From: Streptomyces sp. NBC_00353
GTDB taxonomy: Bacteria > Actinomycetota > Actinomycetes > Streptomycetales > Streptomycetaceae
Assembly: GCF_036108815.1 (NCBI RefSeq)
Contig: NZ_CP107985.1
Location: forward strand, 3,224,001 to 3,288,000
Length of the DNA: 64,000 nt
Reading direction: 5' to 3'
Numbering within the stretch: the first letter of the stretch is position 1; each line of letters begins with the position of its first letter. Positions 27,184 to 35,217 of this stretch are shown here, piece after piece. Made by a program: the position numbers and the translations under genes. Below the pieces are notes generated by a model that worked only from the letters and a program-made list of their open reading frames with translations, was not told the origin of the DNA and did no database searches.

Positions 27184-27517
27184 TGCTGGGTACTGCTGTC
27201 CTTCCGTGCGATGCGCGAGGGATCACACGGGCCGGTCGGGCGGGAGGACAAGACTGTGATGGGACCTTTGGCCGGGCTCCTGACTTGTTCAATCGAGTCC
27301 AGACGCTCGGTCTGCAGCCGTAGCGTCCAGGGTGTCGGTCGGCACGGGCCCGCAGTGCTCCTTGCCGCCTTCGGGCTGGCTCACTGATAGCGTGCCGCCG
27401 CCGTCCGGCACCCGCGCGGTGTGGCTCGACAGAGGCATGAAGGTGACGCAGTGACTTCAAGTCAGGGTGCCCGCCGCACTCCCGTCCCTGTCTCATCGAG
27501 TGCGAGGCCAGCATCCT
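27184..27517 (+). other. Non-coding leader of the IS110 element, possible bridge RNA region
   Basis: About 330 bases with no convincing gene precede the transposase start. In IS110-group elements the long 5' non-coding end encodes the bridge RNA that specifies target and donor. Several GC-rich inverted segments are present, but no boundary can be fixed here. Confidence 0.35.
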
Positions 27518-28861
27518 GTGATTCTGATCGGTGTCGATCCCCACAAGTCGTCCCACACCGCTGTTGCCGTCGACGCTGCGGGCCACCAAGTGGCCCAGCG
27601 CCGTTTCGTCGTCAACGCTGGGACTTTTCGTCAGTTGATGCGCTGGTGCGAGCAGTGGCCTGAGCGCCGGTTTGCCGTCGAAGGTGCCGGCGGACTGGGG
27701 CGTTCGCTTGCCCAGCAGCTCGCCGCCGCGGGCGAGAACGTGGTCGACGTGCCCTCCACGTTGTCGGCTCGAGCTCGGCTCCTGGCCACTGGTGGCGACC
27801 GCAAGACCGACGCCGCGGACGCCCTTCATGTCGCTCAGGTCGCCTTGTTCAGGGCAGACTTGCGGCCGGTGGCACAGGAAGACCAGACCACTATCCTGCG
27901 GCTGCTGACCGAGCGGCGCGACGACCTGGTGCACGAACGCACCCGGGTCCTCAACCGGCTGCACGCTGTGCTGCGCGATCTGGTGCCTGGCGGTGCACCC
28001 ACCGGGTTGTCTGCCGACAAAGCTGCCACCGTGATGAAGGGCATCCGGCCGATTACAGCCATCGACTCCTGCCGTCGGGACATAGCCCGTGATCTGCTGG
28101 CCGATCTTCGACGCCTGGACCGGCAGGTCAAGGACAACGAGGCTGAGATGCGTGAGGCTGTCGCCGCGACTCACACCACGCTGACCACCCTGCCGGGCCT
28201 GGGCACCGTGCTGGCCGCCAAGGTGATCGGCCATGTCGGAGACGCCACACGATTCCCCACCGAGCACCACTTCGCCAGGTACACCGGCAGCGCACCCCTG
28301 GACGCCTCCAGCGGCAACAACGTCCGCCACCGGCTCAACACCGGCGGCAACCGCGCGCTGAACTCGGTGCTCCACACCATCGCCATCTGCCAGATCCGCG
28401 ACGGCGGACGCGGGCAGGCCTACTACCTGCGCAAAATCACGGAAGGAAAGACGCCCGCAGAGGCTCGCAGAGCCCTCAAACGACGCCTGTCCAACGTGGT
28501 CTACCGGATCATGAACGCGACCAACGGAACCACCTCGCTCAAGCCGCTTGACACACAGAGGCGCTATGAGGTCACAGGCGCTCGACCGGCCGCGTGCATA
28601 GCGGCACCACCCCAGACCGTCGACGATTCCTTGAAAGGACAGCCCGAAGCGTCAATCGTTCGGTGGGTCAGGCCGCCAAGCGGTGCCATGACCAATCCTC
28701 ACAGTCGTTCGTACAGTGGCGCGCTCAAGCTCGACGCCCTGAACCACGCCCGCTCCACGGTGTGTGGGCCGAAAGCGGACGGGATGGGAGCCGGGGTGAA
28801 CGGTGAGATGAAGTGGCTGGCGGAGGTGGGTAGTCGGGCCGCGATCAGACCTGCGGTGTGA
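27518..28861 (+). CDS. IS110-family transposase (serine/DEDD recombinase)
   Basis: The protein starts at the GTG at 27518 (VILIGVDPHKSSHTAV), the canonical first strand with the catalytic Asp. DAADALHVAQ and RNRLH-type helices follow. The C-terminal Tnp_20 domain reads TTLPGLGTVLAAKVIGHVGD, then APLDASSGN with the candidate active Ser, then LNTGGNRALNSVLH. Family members normally end shortly after the KRRLSNVVYRIM segment (about residue 330). Here the frame continues about 110 residues further through copy B of the dispersed repeat, so this tail is unlike the family and may be read-through or captured sequence. Confidence 0.9.
   Translation: MILIGVDPHKSSHTAVAVDAAGHQVAQRRFVVNAGTFRQLMRWCEQWPERRFAVEGAGGLGRSLAQQLAAAGENVVDVPSTLSARARLLATGGDRKTDAADALHVAQVALFRADLRPVAQEDQTTILRLLTERRDDLVHERTRVLNRLHAVLRDLVPGGAPTGLSADKAATVMKGIRPITAIDSCRRDIARDLLADLRRLDRQVKDNEAEMREAVAATHTTLTTLPGLGTVLAAKVIGHVGDATRFPTEHHFARYTGSAPLDASSGNNVRHRLNTGGNRALNSVLHTIAICQIRDGGRGQAYYLRKITEGKTPAEARRALKRRLSNVVYRIMNATNGTTSLKPLDTQRRYEVTGARPAACIAAPPQTVDDSLKGQPEASIVRWVRPPSGAMTNPHSRSYSGALKLDALNHARSTVCGPKADGMGAGVNGEMKWLAEVGSRAAIRPAV
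28706..28803 (+). repeat. 98-base dispersed repeat, copy B
   Basis: This is a direct-orientation match of 938-1035, gap-free and about 90 percent identical by eye. It lies within the 3' extension of the IS110 reading frame, so it may mark the element's end or an integration scar. The left arm of the palindrome seen at copy A is absent here. Confidence 0.75.
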
Positions 28862-29020
28862 TGAAACGCGCTAGGATCCTCCCACGGTTTCCTGGGAGAT
28901 CGCACGGCGACCGCGCGGCCGAAGTAGTGGTTCCGAATTCATCACTTTCAAGTTGGTGTGGCGTAGGTGTAACGGCTGTAGCACGTACATGCTCAGCTCG
29001 ACGCTCACTGAGGGGGCACG
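28862..29020 (+). promoter_or_regulatory. Probable promoter and leader of the split nucleotidyltransferase gene
   Basis: AT-richer than its surroundings, ending in GAGGGGG eight bases before the ATG at 29021, a strong ribosome site. No gene is seen in it. Confidence 0.4.
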
Positions 29021-29170
29021 ATGGACGATGTTTCAGGCCTACCAGAATTCTGGAAGGAATTCAGTTCTCTGGGACAGGAAGTGGATTTCTTCGTGACTGC
29101 CCGACTGTTCGACGGAACACCCGCGGTGTGGCCTCAAGAGCTCAACTACATTAAGACCCACCGGCAAATG
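29021..29170 (+). pseudogene. N-terminal part of a nucleotidyltransferase-like gene split by an IS
   Basis: It starts with MDDVSGLPEFWKEFSSLGQE, continues VDFFVTARLFDG and ends HRQMDHL at the IS boundary. The frame resumes at about 30145 as WRHLVATELGVDP. Joining the two gives one continuous protein, so this is an insertion event, not two genes. Confidence 0.75.
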
Positions 29171-30145
29171 GATCACTTGAGGCGTCGGGTGGTGGGGCGG
29201 CCGTCCCAGCGGTAGCGGCTCGTCGAGCGTCGAATGAGCATGCGGAGCGTGACGAGTGCGGCGGCGAGGTAGAGGTAGAAGTCCACGACATCGCCGCTCC
29301 TCTCGGTGCAGCGCCGCAGCTTGCCGTAGTCGTTCATCCACGAGTGCGTGCGCTCCACCACCCAGCGCTTGCCGGCCTGGATCGGGGCGGGCACGCCCTT
29401 GCGGGCGATCTCGGCCGAGAATCCCAACTCGCCGATCAACACACGTGACTTGGTGCTGTCGTACCCGCGGTCGAGGTTAACGTTGACGGCCTCCGGCATC
29501 GCACCGGCCTGCTCTTTGGCCGCTGCCAGGGTGGGGCCGAGCAGCGGCGAGTCGTGCCGGTTCGCCCCGGCGGACACGATCCCGAGTGGAACCCCGCACG
29601 CTTCGGAGGCGACCGAGCGCTTCAGTCCCTGCTTGCCCCGGTCGACGGGCGAGCGCCCCGCTTTCTCTCCGCCGCACGGCGCCTTGGTGATGCAGCCGTC
29701 GACCGAGATTTCATCGAGGTCGAGGCCGATCATGCGGTCGTACGCCTCCAGGGCGATCCGGTGCAGCGCTTGCGAGATCCCCATCTGAGCCCACAGCTTG
29801 ACGCGGCGTCGGATCGTGCGGTCGGAGCATCCGGGCGAGGAGATGCGCTCGTATCCGGAGCCGTGGATCAGCGCTTGGACGACGTGGTCGAAGACGACGC
29901 GGTCCGGTATACGCCGTCGATGGCAGCCGAGCGGATGGTCGGGGTCAAACTCGGCCCGATCGGGCAGCAGGGCCCTGAACTGGTCCCAGGCGGGTTCAAG
30001 CAGGCATGATGGCAGCGCGGGCACAGTCGTCCTTCGCGGTCACAGAGCGTAGAGAACTCCATGATCACGCGGGCCTGTGCCCGTTCTGCTGCCACCCCTC
30101 ATCGCAACCGTGCTCCGCCACCTACTGCCGGTCGGTCTAAGTGGC
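29165..30145. mobile_element. IS5-type insertion sequence
   Basis: The element carries one transposase on the minus strand and interrupts the nucleotidyltransferase gene. Its ends start near CACTTGAGGCG on the left and finish near GGTCTAAGTG on the right; the first five bases of the left end (CACTT) are repeated inverted at the right end, with weaker matches inward. A target duplication cannot be called with certainty. Confidence 0.7.
29173..30024 (-). CDS. IS5-family DDE transposase
   Basis: A 283-residue DDE transposase. Catalytic motifs are ISVDGC with the first Asp (about 153), NLDRGYDST with the second, and the WVVERTHSWMNDYG region with the Glu. The N-terminal helix-turn-helix region holds YERISSPGCSDRTIRRR. 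The full frame is intact, so the copy may be active. It has RR-rich ends and stops four bases from the left element end. Confidence 0.92.
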   Translation of the reverse strand: MPALPSCLLEPAWDQFRALLPDRAEFDPDHPLGCHRRRIPDRVVFDHVVQALIHGSGYERISSPGCSDRTIRRRVKLWAQMGISQALHRIALEAYDRMIGLDLDEISVDGCITKAPCGGEKAGRSPVDRGKQGLKRSVASEACGVPLGIVSAGANRHDSPLLGPTLAAAKEQAGAMPEAVNVNLDRGYDSTKSRVLIGELGFSAEIARKGVPAPIQAGKRWVVERTHSWMNDYGKLRRCTERSGDVVDFYLYLAAALVTLRMLIRRSTSRYRWDGRPTTRRLK

Positions 30146-30525
30146 GGCATCTGGTTGCAACCGAGCTAGGTGTGGACCCGATGGCTGTCCAATTGGTCGG
30201 AAGTGCTCGTCTGGGCTATTCCATGAACCCGAGTAAGAACTACAGGAAGTTCCACGAAGGCTCGGACTTGGACATCGCGGTGATCTCGCCAGAGCTGTTC
30301 GAAAAGGCGTGGGGTGAGCTCCGAGATATAATCGAGGACGATCTCTTCGCTCAGAGAAAGAATCAACTGCGCAAGTTGGTTTTCGAGGAGTGCATCGCCC
30401 TCGACAGTTGTGACCTGGGTGCCGAGGACGGTGTTCCGGACGGGAGCCACCTGCACCTGGAGGACAACAACGGCCTCAAGGACGGGTCCGTCGGCTTGGT
30501 TCTGGAACGCAGCGACGACGAATGA
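30145..30525 (+). pseudogene. C-terminal part of the split nucleotidyltransferase-like gene
   Basis: It continues the gene begun at 29021. VQLVGSARLGYSMNPSK and then HEGSDLDIAVIS form a Pol-beta-type nucleotidyltransferase pair (Gly-Ser and DLD). FEKAWGELRDIIEDDL follows. Minimal nucleotidyltransferases of this kind occur in toxin-antitoxin and CBASS-like defence loci, but no cyclase partner is evident. The C-terminus after FEECIALDSC looks atypical and may be decayed. Confidence 0.65.
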
Positions 30526-30767
30526 TGTTTGCCAAGGCAGGCAGTGCTTCGGGAACTAGCTGTTAGGCCAAACTTCGGCCCTGTCGAATACGTGTCGAAG
30601 CGCATCCAACTAGCCTCGGTAGTAACGTATTCCCGCAGGTCATGGGAGTACAGGATCGCCTGCACCAAAGCGCCTTCTAACAACCTGCCTGATTCTTCGC
30701 TTCGTTCGGCAAGAGGCGCCCAGGGAGGCTTCCATCACCTGTCGTTGGGGTCTGGTACTCCTTGATC

Positions 30768-31124
30768 ATGACGATCCGATCGCTGCAGCAGGCTCTGGCG
30801 GACTTCGCCGCCGAGCGGGAGTGGGAACAGTTCCATATCCCCAAGAACCTGGCCATGGCCCTTGCCGGTGAGACCGGTGAACTGCTCGAGGTCTTTCAGT
30901 GGCTGACGCCGGAGGAGTCAGCCACGGTGATGAGTGATCCGCAGAGGGCGCCCCAAGTGCGGGAGGAGATCGCTGACGTCTTCGCCTACCTGCTGAGGAT
31001 GGCTGACGTCCTCGGGATCGACCTAGAACAGGCGCTGCTTGAGAAGATTGAGGTCAACGGCCGGAAGTATCCCGCCGATCGGGCACGCGGCCGGGCGGAC
31101 AAGTACACGCAACTGGGGGATTGA
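30768..31124 (+). CDS. MazG-like nucleotide pyrophosphohydrolase
   Basis: A 118-residue protein. GETGELLEVFQW and EEIADVFAYLLRMADVLG are the two metal-binding Glu-rich helices of the MazG/all-alpha NTP pyrophosphohydrolase fold; KIEVNGRKYPADRARG is the usual C-terminal end. It hydrolyses (d)NTPs to monophosphates. The ATG at 30768 is chosen; an upstream TTG adds two residues. It is seven bases upstream of the EVE-HNH gene, so the two form an operon. MazG-like enzymes neighbour restriction genes in several defence loci. Confidence 0.9.
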   Translation: MTIRSLQQALADFAAEREWEQFHIPKNLAMALAGETGELLEVFQWLTPEESATVMSDPQRAPQVREEIADVFAYLLRMADVLGIDLEQALLEKIEVNGRKYPADRARGRADKYTQLGD

Positions 31125-31131
31125 ACCAACG

Positions 31132-32124
31132 ATGCGCATCGTCATGCAGCCGGCACGCCGGTCCGAGAAGGTCGTCAACAAGCACTACGAAGACACCATC
31201 GCCAGCCCTGTCGATATCGACGCCAATGCCCACCTCCTGGAGCCCAGAGTCGTCGAGCAGCTCAAGCAGCTGTTCCCCTCGGGGCAGGCGCAGATGTGGG
31301 GTGTCGTCCCCGGGAAGAAGGACGTCAACGTCGCCCAGGTAAAGAAGATGAGCCCCGGCGACTGGGTGTTCTTCACCGGCGACAAGAAGCTCTACTTCGG
31401 CGGCACCATCGCCCTGATGTGGCGTAGCAGCGACCTGGCCGAAGAGCTGTGGCAGACGAACGGTGAGGGCCAGACCTGGGAGTACATGTACGCCCTGTCC
31501 GGTACCCGCGGCTTCGGCATCCCCGTCGCCGAGATCCGCAGCCTGCTCGGCTGGAACCCGAACCGCAACATCATGGGCATCACCGTCTTGAGCGAGGAGG
31601 AGAGCGATATCCTCCAGACCTACCTCACCCTCGACCCCGCGCCGTCCGCCGTCCAGCAGAACGACGTCCAGCAGGACGAAGAGGCCGTCGCGGCCTACGA
31701 CGGCGAGCTTGAGCGCAAGGCCACCCGTGCCCAGCGCGGAGAGCAGGCAGCTCTCAAGCGCCGCCTCCTCCCCGGCCTGACCGGAGAGTGTGCCCTGTGC
31801 GGCCGAGAGCTTCCCGGCACGTTCCTGATAGGGGCGCACATCAAGAAGAGGGCTATGTGCACAGATGACGAGAAGCGCGACCTGACCAACATCGCCATGC
31901 TCGCCTGCACCCTCGGCTGTGATGCCCTCTACGAGCACGGATACGTCACCGTCGCGGAAGGAGGCGGCATCCAGGTCAGCCCTCTCGCCGCAGTCATCCC
32001 AGAGATCGACACACACATCCAGGAACGGCTAACAGGACGCACCGTCACCTGGTGGACTCCCCAGCGCGAGCCGTACTACCAGTGGCACCGCACGCACACC
32101 TTCAAGGAACTGCCCCCAGCCTGA
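31132..32124 (+). CDS. EVE-like/HNH modification-dependent endonuclease
   Basis: A 330-residue protein. Residues about 45-110 hold MWGVVPGKKDVNVAQVKKM, then GDWVFFTGDKKLYFGG, the EVE/PUA-like fold that reads modified bases. After a helical linker the C-terminus has an HNH domain: Cys220-x2-Cys223 in CALCGRELP, the His in GAHIKKR (about 236), and later CTLGCDALYEHGYVTV. The layout matches EVE-HNH type IV restriction enzymes reported to attack hydroxymethylcytosine-type phage DNA. GGGGGATT twelve bases upstream of 31132 is the ribosome site. The partner MazG-like protein could act on the nucleotide pool. Confidence 0.85.
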   Translation: MRIVMQPARRSEKVVNKHYEDTIASPVDIDANAHLLEPRVVEQLKQLFPSGQAQMWGVVPGKKDVNVAQVKKMSPGDWVFFTGDKKLYFGGTIALMWRSSDLAEELWQTNGEGQTWEYMYALSGTRGFGIPVAEIRSLLGWNPNRNIMGITVLSEEESDILQTYLTLDPAPSAVQQNDVQQDEEAVAAYDGELERKATRAQRGEQAALKRRLLPGLTGECALCGRELPGTFLIGAHIKKRAMCTDDEKRDLTNIAMLACTLGCDALYEHGYVTVAEGGGIQVSPLAAVIPEIDTHIQERLTGRTVTWWTPQREPYYQWHRTHTFKELPPA

Positions 32125-32273
32125 GCCCAGGGTTTCTACACGGTATGCGATGGAGATCGATGGGCAATCGGAACGTCCTCGACAAACAGCAGGGCAGGGC
32201 AGTACGCGGGGCTTCAGCGGCATGCCCCCCCCCTGGGGCCGTGGGCCTTGTCGGCTGCCGTACGCGATGCAGT
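32125..32273. other. Short spacer after the EVE-HNH gene
   Basis: No gene recognised. GCCCCCCCCC-type C-runs near 32226 and a GGGGCCGTGGGCCTTG stretch are present but form no clear terminator. Confidence 0.35.
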
Positions 32274-32675
32274 GTGAGCTACATCGCGACGCAACCGCAG
32301 TTGGACGGGTTTCAGGTTTCCTCCAACAAGGTCTTCGTGCCGTGGTCCTGTTCTGCCTGTGGAAACCTGGCCATCATCACGACTGGGCCCCGGTTCTCAT
32401 CAAGCGGGGGGAGCCTGCACAGTCCATCCCGGAATGGTTCGCTTGCTTGGTGTGCCGGTGCACGTTGAAGGCGCACGGGATGCAGGCAGCCGGGATACCA
32501 CGCAGCATCCCGCTGGTGGACGGAGAGGGCGAGCGGTTGATGAGCGAAGCCGAGGAGTTCCTCTGGCACGTCGATCGAGCAGGTGAAGGCGAAGAGGACA
32601 GGTCCCCAAGGGCTGACGCTCACGAACAACACTGCGCCCCTTCCTGGCTCGTTTCGGGAGGGGCGCTTTCGTGCG
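32274..32675 (+). pseudogene. Frameshifted zinc-ribbon protein gene
   Basis: From the GTG at 32274 one frame reads SYIATQPQLDGFQVSSNKV and then WSCSACGNLAIITTGPR. After a run of six G at 32406-32411 the next frame continues EPAQSIPEWFACLVCRCTLK, then GIPRSIPLVDGEGERLMSEA. The two CxxC knuckles are brought together if one G is added, giving a CSAC...CLVC zinc ribbon. The likely causes are a one-base deletion in the G run, or a sequencing error. The reading frame's stop lies inside the terminator, so the end may also be decayed. Confidence 0.5.
32634..32669. terminator. Bidirectional terminator hairpin
   Basis: GCGCCCCTTCC (32634-32644) pairs with GGGAGGGGCGC (32656-32666), one mismatch, loop TGGCTCGTTTC, followed by TTT. 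It sits between converging genes. Confidence 0.7.
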
Positions 32676-32676
32676 T

Positions 32677-32928
32677 CTAGCTGTTCCTCTTCCCCAGCTC
32701 TTCGACGTAGTTGTACGCCGCGTTGCTGCCCTGCTTACCCGGCGAGATCTTCAAGATCGCCTGGTTCTTCTCGGGGTTGCCGGTGAGGTACGCCTCGGTC
32801 AAGACGTACGGCAGGCCATCCACGCGGAACCGGATGCTGCCGTCGGGATACGCGCTGACGCGGATCCTCCTGCCGTCGGGAAGGACAACGTCGTCGGTGA
32901 AGTGTGCCATGACGGGCTGATCAGCCAT
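32677..32928 (-). CDS. Small conserved Streptomyces protein
   Basis: An 83-residue protein starting at the ATG at 32928, preceded by CTGGAGG at seven bases. It reads as a compact beta-rich fold: DDVVLPDGRRIRVSAYPDG, then IRFRVDGLPYVLTEAYLTG, then KNQAILKISPGKQGS. No known domain is recognised, but the sequence has the regularity of a conserved protein. Function unknown. Confidence 0.7.
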   Translation of the reverse strand: MADQPVMAHFTDDVVLPDGRRIRVSAYPDGSIRFRVDGLPYVLTEAYLTGNPEKNQAILKISPGKQGSNAAYNYVEELGKRNS

Positions 32929-33450
32929 ACAGACCTCCAGGTCATACAGGCGTGACTGGTGCGCCCAAGCTACGGGCAACGCCTGGTGAACAGAGGACAG
33001 TTGCGCTTGGACTCACTCATCCAGCTCGATGGCGAAGTCCACAATCGTCGTATCCCCACGCCGCACGATCGGGTGGGCGACCTCCACGATCCGGCCCGTG
33101 TCGGCTACGTGCCGCCGGGTGTACCGCAGCACGGGAACTAGTGGCGCGGCGGACGAGGTGCCGGGAACCTCGGAGATAGTTCCAGCCTTCCGGCGCCGTC
33201 AGAGCGGTCTCGGACAATGAGCCGGGAGCCATTTCTACGCTTGTCAGGGTCCACCGTAGGTCAGCGCCAACTACTCCCAGATCCCGCCGGCTTCCCAAGC
33301 CCCATGCCTTCCGGGCCGTCTGTGGGCCGTCCGAGGGGGGCCAATGATGACCGCCAACGACCAATGACGCCCACAACCGCGCAGCTCACAGGCATGTTGC
33401 CAAGCGCTGCTGCACCCCGCCGGAGGGGCGGTTCAATACATCAAGTTCTG
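32929..33450. other. Intergenic region containing a regulator remnant
   Basis: Apart from the GntR/UTRA remnant (33013-33190) no gene is recognised. A GC-rich hairpin CCGCC-GGAGG-GGCGG near 33418-33432 may terminate the AAA gene transcription. Confidence 0.45.
33013..33190 (-). pseudogene. C-terminal remnant of a GntR regulator (UTRA domain)
   Basis: The minus strand reads VPVLRYTRRHVADTGRIVEV, then AHPIVRRGDTTIVDFAIELD and a TGA. VxRRxxxxGRxVExxxxxxR with a terminal DFxIELD is the end of UTRA ligand-binding domains of GntR/HutC regulators. A TGA lies upstream in frame (near 33203) and the DNA-binding part is gone. Confidence 0.7.
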
Positions 33451-34659
33451 TCACGGTTCCAGGTCTACCACCGTCACACCGGCCGTCCCGCGGGCCTCGG
33501 AGGCGACCGCCTCCGCGACCGTGCCCACCAGCCTGAGGTGCCCGGCCGCGCCGATCGACGCCGCCAGGGCCAGCAGCCGGCGCAGCTGACGTCCGTCCAG
33601 GTCCCGGTCGAGCCCGTCGGCCAGCACGGTGAGGGTCTGCATGGCCGACGGCACCTCCCCCGCCGCCTCCATGGCCAGCACCCCGGGGCCGGTGAGCAGC
33701 ACCAGGGCCAGCGCGAGGTACCTCAACTCGCCGTCGCCGAGCCGCCCGACGGGGGTGCGGTGCCCGCCGTCGCGCTCGACCAGGGCGCGCACCGTCCCGT
33801 CCGCGAGCCGCTCGACGCCCAGCCCCGTCACCGTCCCCGCGCATCCGGCACCGGCCGCCGCGACGAGGCGGGCATGCCGCTGACCGCACTGGGTGTGCGT
33901 CCGTTCCAGCACCGCCGCGAGGTTGTCGCAGCCGCGACGCAGCCGGTCCTCGCCGCTCGGCACCGGCGCCCGCATCCGGTGCGGCTGCGGTTCGCATGCG
34001 AAGACCGACCGGAGGGCCACCACCGTCTGTTCGGCGGCGGCCAGGACCCGCACCTGCCCCTCGGTCGTTCCCGCGACCCGCAGCGGGAGCAGCGCGGTGC
34101 CGAGCACGTCGTCCGGCAGTGGAGCTCGGGTCACCGGAACCGCGCCTGCCGTGTGCCAGGCAGCCTGGACCGTCGAACGCCCGGGATCGCGCAGGGCGGT
34201 GGTGAGCAGGGTCTCGCCGCCGCCGGTCAGCCGTTCGCCGACGATCCGGAGGGTGGGTTCGGCCTGGACGGCGAGGTCGAGCCGGACCGGACCGGCCGGG
34301 CCGTCCGTCGTGCAGCCGATCCGGAAGCCGCGGCGGCCCTGTGCGTCGGCCCCGGCCCGTTCGGGTACGTACGCCTCCGGGTCCGGGAACACCTCGGCGA
34401 GCGGGTCGCCGGCGCCCAGCCGGGCCAGTGCCTCGTACGCCCGCAGTGCGCTGGACTTGCCGCTGCCGGCGGCCCCGGCGAAGAGCGTGAGCGGCCCGAT
34501 CGGGAGGACGGTGCCCCGGTGCGAGGCGAAGGCGGAGAGCCGCAGTTCGGTCACGACCGGGCCGGCGGAACGGGCACCCCGGGCGGCGGACGGTAACCCG
34601 GAACGGGCATCGGGGACAGCGGGTGGCAGCGGGGTGGCCCCCGGGCAGAGTGCAGTCAT
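33451..34659 (-). CDS. AAA-family ATPase (RecF/AAA_21-like)
   Basis: A 402-residue P-loop ATPase. Walker A GAAGSGKSSA follows LTLFAG near residue 60, after the typical short N-terminal strand VTELRLSAF. The signature-like LGDGELRYLALALVLL (about 315) and a downstream acidic LLTGPGVLAMEAAG stretch correspond to the ABC/AAA_21 C-terminal half. The protein belongs to the SMC-like AAA_21/AAA_15 group; the role is unknown. It lies 56 bases downstream of the SepF-like gene on the same strand. Confidence 0.85.
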   Translation of the reverse strand: MTALCPGATPLPPAVPDARSGLPSAARGARSAGPVVTELRLSAFASHRGTVLPIGPLTLFAGAAGSGKSSALRAYEALARLGAGDPLAEVFPDPEAYVPERAGADAQGRRGFRIGCTTDGPAGPVRLDLAVQAEPTLRIVGERLTGGGETLLTTALRDPGRSTVQAAWHTAGAVPVTRAPLPDDVLGTALLPLRVAGTTEGQVRVLAAAEQTVVALRSVFACEPQPHRMRAPVPSGEDRLRRGCDNLAAVLERTHTQCGQRHARLVAAAGAGCAGTVTGLGVERLADGTVRALVERDGGHRTPVGRLGDGELRYLALALVLLTGPGVLAMEAAGEVPSAMQTLTVLADGLDRDLDGRQLRRLLALAASIGAAGHLRLVGTVAEAVASEARGTAGVTVVDLEP

Positions 34660-34714
34660 GAGCGGACCCTACTCACGCCATCGACCGGCGAACCGTTCCG
34701 CCGGGCGGACCTTC

Positions 34715-35113
34715 CTACGATCGAGGTACGCCCGCCGTCGCAACCCCCTCGACCTCCATGCCGACCGGCGACAGCAGAAAGACGTTCCGGTCGACCCGGT
34801 GCATTCCGCTGCCCAGTCCGAAGACCACACCGCTGGCGAAGTCCAGGATCCGCTTGGCCACATCGGTCTCGGCGCCGGTCAGATCGAGCAGCACGGGGAT
34901 CTGCGCGACCAGGTACTCGGCCACCTCACGCGCGTCCGCGAAGACCTGCACCCGCAGCACGACCATGCGGCGTTGTTCGGCGGTCTCGTGGCTGTCGGGG
35001 ACCGTACGGTGGTCGACCCGGGACGGCCACTCGTTGCGGCTGCGCAGCGGGACGACCTGGGCCAGCCCCTCCCACTGCTCGTCCGTGACGTCGTACCTGT
35101 CGTACCTGCTCAC
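34715..35113 (-). CDS. SepF-like cell-division protein
   Basis: A 132-residue protein. The N-terminus SRYDRYDVTDEQWEGLAQVV is followed by a SepF core: RRMVVLRVQVFADAREVAEY, then IPVLLDLTGAETDVAKRILDF with the GxxxG segment ASGVVFGLGSGMHRVD, then VFLLSPVGMEVE. SepF polymerises and links FtsZ to the membrane. Streptomyces have extra small SepF paralogues (SflA/SflB type) without the membrane helix and long linker, and this one resembles those. The GTG at 35113 starts at the conserved SRYDRYD; an ATG at 35176 is a possible longer start. Confidence 0.88.
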   Translation of the reverse strand: MSRYDRYDVTDEQWEGLAQVVPLRSRNEWPSRVDHRTVPDSHETAEQRRMVVLRVQVFADAREVAEYLVAQIPVLLDLTGAETDVAKRILDFASGVVFGLGSGMHRVDRNVFLLSPVGMEVEGVATAGVPRS

Positions 35114-35217
35114 CGGACCACCCCGTCTGTGCATCGGTCGGCGTTGCGCCGGCTGCGCTCGCTGTTCATCGGGCAATTCTCTCGCCCCTCACCCGTTCGG
35201 CGTACCAGCGACACGGG

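Noticed and set aside
26810..28375. A 521-codon minus-strand frame
   Set aside because: It merges the IS110 fragment with the antisense of the intact transposase; only the 26900-27183 part has family similarity.
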